DNA from: JBOFLG01 sp051657745
GTDB lineage: Bacteria > Actinomycetota > Actinomycetes > Actinomycetales > Dermatophilaceae
Length of the DNA stretch: 6,239 nt
Reading direction: 5' to 3'
Assembly: GCA_051657745.1 (NCBI GenBank)
Contig: JBOFLG010000176.1
Coordinates: 1-6,239 of the forward strand
Position numbers and translations under genes: made by a program. Of this stretch, positions 1 to 4,480 are shown piece by piece. Below the pieces are notes generated by a model, which worked only from the letters and a program-made list of their open reading frames with translations, ran no database searches and was not told where the DNA came from. Positions within the stretch are counted from its first letter, which is position 1, and every line of letters begins with the position of its first letter.

Positions 1-469
1 GCACTGGCGGGGACTCGTCTGGTTGTCGCTGTCCGGGGTAGGCGCCTGTGTGTCGACGGCATGGATCCTGGCTACCGGACCCGAGGTCCGCGCCGTGACC
101 GACGGTGCCGAGTTGACACTGGTGGCATGGGCAGGCCTCGCCTGGCCGGTGTTCGTGATCGGTCTGGCCCAGCGCTTCCTGCCGGACCGCCCGCTGCCGC
201 TCCTGGGCCGGCTGGGCCGGCACTCGATCGTGCTCTACTGCACCCACCCGGTGATCATGACCGCGGTCACCACTGTCCTGGCCGGGCGAGGCATCGACGA
301 CGCCCGGGCACTGACCGCCGCCAACCTGGTGGCCGCGCTCGCCCTCGGCATGCTGATGATCCGCTACCGCAGTCGTCAGCCTGTCGGCTTGCTGTTCGAG
401 ACGCCCTGGTCGGCAGCTCAGATCCTCGGCCGCTTCCGCCGCTCGCGCGCGGTGTCTCATTCGTCGTAG
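1..469 (+). CDS. Acyltransferase-3-like integral membrane protein, C-terminal part (5' end outside window)
   Basis: The reading frame is open from base 2 to the TAG at 467-469, so only the last ~155 residues are present and the true start lies upstream. A TTG at 23 is in frame but is probably internal, because the frame continues before it as HWRGLVW. The fragment shows about four hydrophobic, membrane-spanning stretches. The third follows a short polar loop with the pattern LGRLGRHSIVLYCTHP, which resembles the conserved last helices of acyltransferase family 3 proteins (usually small-residue, S-x-x-x-Y-x-x-H-P). The tail is basic and polar (RFRRSRAVSHSS), as expected for a cytoplasmic end. 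Family members O-acylate sugars, peptidoglycan, glycolipids or secondary metabolites in the membrane; the substrate cannot be read from this part. It converges on the PPC gene. Another polytopic membrane family (for example OpgC-like) is possible. Confidence 0.65.
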   Translation, partial: HWRGLVWLSLSGVGACVSTAWILATGPEVRAVTDGAELTLVAWAGLAWPVFVIGLAQRFLPDRPLPLLGRLGRHSIVLYCTHPVIMTAVTTVLAGRGIDDARALTAANLVAALALGMLMIRYRSRQPVGLLFETPWSAAQILGRFRRSRAVSHSS

Positions 470-490
470 TAGGCATCCGGCAGGTCGGGC

Positions 491-519
491 CTGTCGTCGC
501 CGGCTCGTGCTGGCGACAG
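491..519. terminator. Terminator-like hairpin between convergent genes
   Basis: An imperfect inverted repeat lies 22 bases after the acyltransferase stop and 92 bases beyond the PPC stop. The core stem is TCGCCGGC (497-504) with GCTGGCGA (509-516), including one G-U pair, and a TCGT loop; outer CTG (491-493) and CAG (517-519) can add pairs across a 3-nt bulge. No T-tract follows on either strand, which is common in high-GC actinobacteria. The remaining 470-610 sequence shows no convincing coding frame. I infer a bidirectional terminator from position and stem only. Confidence 0.4.
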
Positions 520-610
520 CAGAGGTCTTCCCGCGCGGTCGTGGCGATCGTTGACTTGATGGTGACGGGGTTGGCGGTGTCTGACACAACGAATCGCGCC
601 GCCTCCCCCG

Positions 611-1096
611 TCATCCAGGTCGATGCGGGGCGTCCGGATGGCCGAACGTGAGAGTGGGTACGCCGTAGAGGTCTGCGTTAAGTGGACGGGTCATGGCCGG
701 CGCGATGACTTCGACCACGACCATCTCGACCAGGAACTGGACGGTGGCGGCCAGCAGGTGGCTGGTGTGACCGACGGCAGAGCGGCTCTTCTCGCCGACC
801 GAGACATGGAGGTGTGGGAGCAGGTCGCCGGTGTCGGGATCGTGAGCCAGGGTGCCGCCGCCGATGGCCTCCACCCCGCTGAGGTGGACTCGGCTCCACA
901 CCGGCGCGTCGGGGTCGGCGAGCTTCTCGCAGGAACCGACGATCTCGACCTCGGAGAACCCCGCGATGAACATCGGCACGTACCCCTGGCGCACGCCCCG
1001 GTCACGGCAGAAGGCGGCCAAGGTAGCGAAGAAGTCCTCTCCGTGGTCGAACGACACGGCGAAGGTCCGGCCGATGGAGAGTTCATGACTACGCAT
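611..1096 (-). CDS. PPC (PCC/DUF296) domain protein, translationally coupled to asparaginase
   Basis: The 161-residue product is a single PPC/DUF296 domain, near the usual length for stand-alone bacterial members. Visible hallmarks are a strand-rich N-terminal half, the segment VEAIGGGTLAHDP (75-87), the histidine motif PHLHVSVG (94-101, H95 and H97), then VGHTSHLL (108-115) and an acidic hydrophobic strand (VEMVVVEVIAP). This order matches the family core, where the clustered histidines can bind a metal in a trimeric fold. In plants the domain accompanies AT-hooks; none is present here, so DNA binding should not be assumed. The ATG at 1094-1096 overlaps the upstream asparaginase stop by 8 nt, and AGGGA (minus-strand sense, 1103-1107) lies 6 nt upstream of it. 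It is the last gene of the operon. Its biochemical role is unknown. Confidence 0.82.
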   Translation of the reverse strand: MRSHELSIGRTFAVSFDHGEDFFATLAAFCRDRGVRQGYVPMFIAGFSEVEIVGSCEKLADPDAPVWSRVHLSGVEAIGGGTLAHDPDTGDLLPHLHVSVGEKSRSAVGHTSHLLAATVQFLVEMVVVEVIAPAMTRPLNADLYGVPTLTFGHPDAPHRPG

Positions 1097-2111
1097 GTAA
1101 TGTCCCTAGGAGAGGTGACGTGGCGGCGGCGGCGAGGTCGATGAACCGTTGACGCACCGTTTCCGGACTGACACCGGTCGCCAGCAGGAGGTGCAGCAGG
1201 ACGCGGGACTTGATCGGGTCCAACCATCCGGCCGGGATCAACCCGCGTCGGAGGAGGTCGGATTCCGAACCGGGAAATCCGTAAGTCTTCGACAACACCG
1301 ACCCCGCCCCGGTTCGAGAGGCCAACACGAGCGGCATGCGGGATGCGAGAGCAGTGAGTACACCCAGGCAGGCGGCCGGCGCGTGGCCCGCTCCGAAACC
1401 GGCGACCACCATGCCGTCGACCTTGGCGCCGATCGCTTCCAGAACGACCCCGTCGTCCCCCAGCCCCAGTGTGGCTGTGGCCGTGCGTACCTCGGGTCTG
1501 ACCAGGTCTGAGACGATCGGCATTCCACGGCGGGGACGACTCCAAACGGTGGCGAGACCTTCGACCACACCACCGATGGGACCCGGATAGGAGGAGAAGG
1601 CGGCCGGGCCGGTGGAGTGCACCTTTCGAACCCAACGCGCGGCGTGAATCTCCTCACCTAACAGGACCACGCAACCGAGGCCACGAGCTGCTGAACTTGC
1701 GGCCAACTGGACTGCGGACAAGACGTTTGCCGGACCGTCCGCGCCGGCCTGGCCGGCATTGCGCATGGCTCCGGTGACGACGACGGGAATGTCGCTGCTG
1801 TGGACCAGATCGATCAACCAGGACGTCTCCTCGATCGTGTCCGTACCCTGGGTGACGACGACACCATCCACATCCGATCCGACAATCTCCTGCGTCAGGG
1901 ACAGGATGTCGGCATAAGACAGTGACGCCCCCGGAGCCTGCCGGAACTGGGACACCCGCAGGTCCACCCTGGTGTCGGCCAGTCCGGGCACCGCGGCGAG
2001 CAGTTCGCGAGCGGACACTCTCGGTACGGCACCGCCGCCGGCATCGGTCATCGCGATCGTCCCGCCCATGGCGAAGACCGCTACCCGCGGTAGCAGGCTG
2101 GTTGTGGTCAC
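1089..2111 (-). CDS. L-asparaginase-family amidohydrolase (bacterial type I/II fold), cytoplasmic type
   Basis: The family hydrolyses L-asparagine (some members also glutamine) to the acid plus ammonia. From the GTG start the protein has 340 residues, the usual length. The first catalytic signature is FAMGGTIAMT with nucleophile T18. S54-Q55 match the substrate-contact pair. The second signature is VTQGTDTIEETSW with T90-D91, followed by TGAMRNAG and K163, the expected triad lysine. The end, TYGFPGSESDL then a KSRVLL stretch, is also family-typical. No signal peptide is seen. The flexible loop after T18 has no obvious tyrosine, and the glutamate that reaches across subunits in E. coli AnsB is not evident. 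I prefer GTG 2111 because AGAAGG (2116-2121) sits 4 nt upstream; the in-frame TTG at 2126 would give 345 residues but lacks a good ribosome site. It lies 29 nt after the HTH gene and overlaps the PPC gene. Confidence 0.9.
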   Translation of the reverse strand: MTTTSLLPRVAVFAMGGTIAMTDAGGGAVPRVSARELLAAVPGLADTRVDLRVSQFRQAPGASLSYADILSLTQEIVGSDVDGVVVTQGTDTIEETSWLIDLVHSSDIPVVVTGAMRNAGQAGADGPANVLSAVQLAASSAARGLGCVVLLGEEIHAARWVRKVHSTGPAAFSSYPGPIGGVVEGLATVWSRPRRGMPIVSDLVRPEVRTATATLGLGDDGVVLEAIGAKVDGMVVAGFGAGHAPAACLGVLTALASRMPLVLASRTGAGSVLSKTYGFPGSESDLLRRGLIPAGWLDPIKSRVLLHLLLATGVSPETVRQRFIDLAAAATSPLLGTLHA

Positions 2112-2115
2112 GATG

Positions 2116-2121
2116 CCTTCT
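2116..2121 (-). promoter_or_regulatory. Ribosome binding site that decides the asparaginase start
   Basis: Read on the minus strand, AGAAGG is followed by four bases and then GTG at 2111. The alternative TTG at 2126 is preceded by TTCGGATCA, which has little complementarity to the 16S rRNA end. This favours the shorter protein. Confidence 0.55.
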
Positions 2122-2140
2122 TCCAATGATCCGAAGCGAA

Positions 2141-3847
2141 CTAACTTGCAGTCGGGAGAGATCCCACATAGGCACAGCTTGCGTCAACGCCGGCCATCGA
2201 GATCATCCGGCTGCGAGGCCGGACCAACCCAGACGCACCATGCTGGGATAGTGCCGAACAGCGGTTCACCAGCCAGACCCAGGGGAGATCAAGGTAGGCC
2301 GCGAGCAGGCGAAGTCGAGCGGCTGGCGTTGCGGCCTTGATGATCGATCGATTGGCGGCCTCTCCGACGACGCCAGTGAACTCACGAACCATTGAACGGC
2401 GTGCCGTGACATCCACGCGCCACATGCCATCGCCGCCGATCCAGTTGGCAATGACGGCTTCGCGGTCAGGAGATACGACGAAACCCTCCACGGATTCGTA
2501 GGCAGGGTCACCGATGACCTGCGCCCGAATCCCCAGAGATTCCATCAGAGCTACTGCAAGGAACAACAGGACCCGCTCATGCCGCGGGGTGTCGCTCACA
2601 ACGCTTTCGGGGATGCAGAAGGCCCGTGAGGTGGATTCGCCGAGCATGTCGATAGTCGATTGCAGGTAGGGGTACTTATGGTCGAAGAAGAGCCACGAAC
2701 TGGCCTCCTCACCGCGCTGCTCTCGGGTCCAGAACATCGGCAGCGACGGCAGCTCGGACAACGCTCGAAGGACGTGCCTGGCGCAGAACTCCGAGCCCAA
2801 CCACATGCGAGACACCGCGTTGAGACCGGGTGCGGCCTCACGACTCACCGCGGACGCCGACAGCTTCTCGTAACTTGTCAGGCCAGCGCGAGTCTCGTGG
2901 AGCACATGATCGTCTGCCAGGAGCGCATCATCGTAGTTCGACACGGCCCAGACGATGGCATAGGTGATGTCGTCAAGTTCGTAGGCGATGGGCACCGGAA
3001 CGACTCTCTCGGCCGAGATCGTGGCCACGGCTCGGTTGCGGACCGAACGGCCGTCCTGCGCGAAGAACCGGGTCCGTTCGTCATCGTCGACCGCACCGAT
3101 GAGAAGGTCTCTCTCCAGGCTGGACCGCCCACCTCGCGTGGCCGCATTCTCGACCTTCACGAGCACCCGATTCGGGGTCACCGTCGCGGGGTGAACTCGG
3201 AGTTCCGCCTTCGCGCCGAGCATCGAACGCCCTCCAGGGAGGACCGCGCTCCAACTGGCCCCATCCCCGGAAGTCGATCGGGACAGGGCCACCTCTGGCC
3301 ACGCACGGGTGACGAACTCTGCTATCGGAAACTGATCGTCGCACATCGCAACCGGCGGTCTGCGGAGATCACGGTGCCTGCTGGCGCCCGCGGCAGCCAC
3401 TGTCCCGTTCGCTAGGAACGCACGCCGGCTCATGCGCATGTACGCGACCGTATCGCTGCCGACGATGTAGGGAACGAACACGACATCGCCCAAGACCAGC
3501 GGGGCGAGCGTGTCAGCAGCAAGTTGGGCCACGAGATGCCGCGTTTGGTGAGCCTGATCCTGTCGGTGAGCGCGCTCGTCGTCGGCGTAGTCCCACAGCC
3601 GCCCCAGAAATCCGTTCGTAGCGAACACTCGATCGGCGATCTCCGCGAAACTCCGGTCGGAAGGAATCCGCGTGCCGGTCTCGACATTGGCGAGATACCC
3701 GCGGTGAACGATCCGGCCGTGGGTGCGGAACCGGCCGCTGACTGCCGCAAGAGAGAGGTCGGCGCGGGCACGCGCTGCACGAAGTTCGGAGCCGAAGAGT
3801 TGGGCTGCGGGCACGGGTCGCGAGGCTTCACCCCCTTGCTCGTTCAA
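2141..3847 (-). CDS. Large HTH (XRE-like) protein with internal twin-arginine-like motif; uncharacterised C-terminal region
   Basis: The 568-residue protein begins with an XRE-like helix-turn-helix (about 18-75): ELRAARARADLSLAAVSGRF, a turn, then YLANVETGTRIPSDRSF, matching the recognition helix and E-x-G-x-R-x-P-S pattern of that fold. A linker follows, then MSRRAFLANGTVAAAGA (139-155), which fits the Tat motif S/T-R-R-x-F-L plus a small-residue stretch. Residues 290-315 (ITYAIVWAVSNYDDALLADD) and 345-395 (MWLGSEFCARHVL, FWTREQRGEEASSWLFFDHKYPYL) look like a conserved domain seen in other actinobacterial HTH proteins, recalled from memory. The segment 410-490 is followed by a basic tail. 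The function of the C-terminal 400 residues is unknown. The TTG start is supported by GAGGAAG 4 nt upstream and an in-frame stop four codons before it. First gene of the operon; it probably regulates its own promoter. Confidence 0.8.
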   Translation of the reverse strand: MNEQGGEASRPVPAAQLFGSELRAARARADLSLAAVSGRFRTHGRIVHRGYLANVETGTRIPSDRSFAEIADRVFATNGFLGRLWDYADDERAHRQDQAHQTRHLVAQLAADTLAPLVLGDVVFVPYIVGSDTVAYMRMSRRAFLANGTVAAAGASRHRDLRRPPVAMCDDQFPIAEFVTRAWPEVALSRSTSGDGASWSAVLPGGRSMLGAKAELRVHPATVTPNRVLVKVENAATRGGRSSLERDLLIGAVDDDERTRFFAQDGRSVRNRAVATISAERVVPVPIAYELDDITYAIVWAVSNYDDALLADDHVLHETRAGLTSYEKLSASAVSREAAPGLNAVSRMWLGSEFCARHVLRALSELPSLPMFWTREQRGEEASSWLFFDHKYPYLQSTIDMLGESTSRAFCIPESVVSDTPRHERVLLFLAVALMESLGIRAQVIGDPAYESVEGFVVSPDREAVIANWIGGDGMWRVDVTARRSMVREFTGVVGEAANRSIIKAATPAARLRLLAAYLDLPWVWLVNRCSALSQHGASGLVRPRSRMISMAGVDASCAYVGSLPTAS

Positions 3848-3851
3848 CGCA

Positions 3852-3858
3852 CTTCCTC
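3852..3858 (-). promoter_or_regulatory. Strong ribosome binding site for the TTG-initiated HTH gene
   Basis: On the minus strand GAGGAAG is followed by TGCG and the TTG at 3847. An in-frame TGA at 3857-3859 overlaps this site, so no longer product is possible. The strong Shine-Dalgarno may compensate for the weak start codon. Confidence 0.65.
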
Positions 3859-3868
3859 ACTCCCAAGC

Positions 3869-3890
3869 GTCGCCACGTCCAGTTGGCGAC
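3869..3890. promoter_or_regulatory. Inverted repeat 1, candidate operator of the HTH operon
   Basis: GTCGCCA (3869-3875) and TGGCGAC (3884-3890) are perfect 7-bp arms separated by 8 bases. The repeat lies 22 bases upstream of the HTH start and directly after the -10-like hexamer proposed for that operon. A bound dimer here would cover the likely transcription start. It could also act as a leader hairpin. Confidence 0.4.
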
Positions 3891-3921
3891 ACGATACGGG
3901 TTCAGGTCCCCGTACCCGCAA
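3891..3921 (-). promoter_or_regulatory. Possible promoter of the minus-strand operon
   Basis: On the minus strand TTGCGG (3916-3921) and TATCGT (3891-3896, matching the actinobacterial TAnnnT -10) are separated by 19 bases, slightly longer than ideal. Transcription would begin near 3884, inside inverted repeat 1. This is a pattern match only. Confidence 0.25.
3895..3914. promoter_or_regulatory. Inverted repeat 2, candidate operator
   Basis: TACGGG (3895-3900) and CCCGTA (3909-3914) are perfect 6-bp arms with an 8-base spacer. It lies between the two proposed promoter hexamers of the HTH operon. Its arms differ in sequence from repeats 1 and 3, so the same protein need not bind all three. Confidence 0.33.
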
Positions 3922-3939
3922 GCTTGTATGAAGACTTCG

Positions 3940-3959
3940 ATCCGGCGACAGCACCGGAT
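3940..3959. promoter_or_regulatory. Inverted repeat 3, candidate operator near the plus-strand small gene
   Basis: ATCCGG (3940-3945) and CCGGAT (3954-3959) are perfect 6-bp arms, again with an 8-base spacer. It ends 23 bases before the ATG at 3983, so it could act on that gene either as an operator or as a leader hairpin. Confidence 0.33.
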
Positions 3960-3982
3960 TCATCCTTGACTCTGGGGACTGC

Positions 3983-4237
3983 ATGACCGGCAACCGAGGC
4001 GATAGCACCCATACCCACGACACTCTCGGCGTACTCAAGAGTGAACCCCCGCGGCCCAGTTGGGCTACCAGGGTGGAGCGACTTCTCGAGCGGGACGGCA
4101 CCGAGGTTGTCTCCTGGCTCTACAAGACCGACGGCACTTGGAACGTCGAAGTCGCCCAATGCTCAGCGTGGCCGTCGATGGCTCCGCGGAGCTCCACCCG
4201 GCCTACGCGTATGCCGCCGACTTTCCCGACTGCGTGA
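3983..4237 (+). CDS. Small hypothetical protein, 5' part of a probably frameshifted gene (weak DUF397 resemblance)
   Basis: ATG 3983 is preceded by GGGGA (3974-3978) 4 nt upstream and runs divergently from the HTH gene. Codons through about base 4158 look genuine (mostly G/C third positions) and encode ...LLERDGTEVVSWLYKTDGTWNVEVAQ (residues 34-59). After that, convincing coding signal moves to the -1 frame, and this frame ends in a low-complexity tail rich in P, S, T and R. I therefore think residues 60-84 are not native and that the gene continues as the next entry. Joined, the pieces give roughly 120 residues with W, VEVA and a late W-x-x-F, faintly like the DUF397 pattern whose members often sit beside HTH genes in actinobacteria. 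No membrane segment or signal peptide is visible. The function is not recognised. Confidence 0.45.
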   Translation: MTGNRGDSTHTHDTLGVLKSEPPRPSWATRVERLLERDGTEVVSWLYKTDGTWNVEVAQCSAWPSMAPRSSTRPTRMPPTFPTA

Positions 4238-4344
4238 CGGCCGCGCAGTGGCGGTCGTTCACCTCCACAGCCGTCGAAGTCGTCTCAATCATCACGCGGG
4301 CCGAGGAGACCACCCAGTCGCTCATTGACGCCGCCGCCCGGTGA
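4159..4344 (+). CDS. 3' part of the same small hypothetical gene, in the -1 frame
   Basis: This frame is open from 4060 but reads as real coding only from about ATG 4159, giving 61 residues: MLSVAVDGSAELHPAYAYA, then DFPDCVTAAQWRSF and an end of TRAEETTQSLIDAAAR. Third positions are nearly all G or C, unlike the overlapping frame. There is no good ribosome site before ATG 4159 (only GAAG about 10 nt away), so independent translation is less likely than a frame break or a shift from the preceding ORF, with which it overlaps by 79 nt. The stop TGA is at 4342-4344. It could be a pseudogene, a sequencing error, or two coupled genes; the sequence alone cannot decide. Confidence 0.45.
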   Translation: MLSVAVDGSAELHPAYAYAADFPDCVTAAQWRSFTSTAVEVVSIITRAEETTQSLIDAAAR

Positions 4345-4364
4345 CACCCGAGTACCGTTCAACT

Positions 4365-4378
4365 CGTCGCGCCCGACG
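4365..4378 (+). terminator. Weak hairpin after the small gene
   Basis: CGTCG (4365-4369) pairs with CGACG (4374-4378) across a CGCC loop, 20 bases after the TGA at 4344. No T-tract follows. It is short enough to arise by chance in GC-rich DNA; location is its main support. Confidence 0.2.
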
Positions 4379-4445
4379 GACGCAACTTTCACGGCCTGGC
4401 TGTGTGAAGCTCACGCCGCCCAGCGGGCAAGACATTCCCATCTTC

Positions 4446-4474
4446 TTGTGTTCGAACGTATGTTCGAGTACCGT
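4446..4474 (+). promoter_or_regulatory. Promoter of the DUF222-HNH gene
   Basis: TTGTGT (4446-4451) and TACCGT (4469-4474, matching TAnnnT) are separated by exactly 17 bases. The spacer is filled by the SOS box. Transcription would be expected to begin 6-7 bases after the -10, at about 4481, which is the A of the proposed ATG start. Confidence 0.55.
4452..4467. promoter_or_regulatory. LexA-binding site (SOS box)
   Basis: The 16 bases TCGAACGTATGTTCGA match the mycobacterial SOS box TCGAAC-N4-GTTCGA at every fixed position, and the inner 14 bases also fit the Gram-positive CGAAC-RNRY-GTTCG consensus (GTAT = R-N-R-Y). It lies between the -35 and -10 elements of the HNH gene, where bound LexA would block RNA polymerase. 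From memory, several 13E12-repeat genes of M. tuberculosis belong to the LexA regulon, which agrees with this placement. Confidence 0.85.
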
Positions 4475-4480
4475 GATGAG

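Noticed and set aside
577..587. Palindrome GTGTC-T-GACAC as a regulator binding site
   Set aside because: It lies in a gap between two convergent gene ends, far from any start, and the short dyad is likely chance.
691..1635. Long 314-residue minus-strand open frame
   Set aside because: It is an arginine-, serine- and proline-rich shadow of the asparaginase and PPC genes, both of which have clear family motifs in other frames.
2660..3415. 251-residue plus-strand open frame opposite the HTH gene
   Set aside because: It has no recognisable domain and is antisense to a frame with good HTH and conserved motifs; long antisense frames are common at this GC content.
3896..3921. Plus-strand sequence resembling a tRNA 3' end (ACGGG-TTCAGGTC-CCCGT followed by ACCCGCA), possible tRNA remnant or attachment site
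   Set aside because: The loop is 8 nt, not 7, and breaks the TTCRANY rule; there is no matching acceptor strand, anticodon arm or D arm upstream, and no integrase gene nearby.
4325..4480. N-terminal extension of the HNH protein from TTG 4325
   Set aside because: It overlaps the end of the small gene, contains the SOS box and promoter hexamers, and its residues show no DUF222 character.
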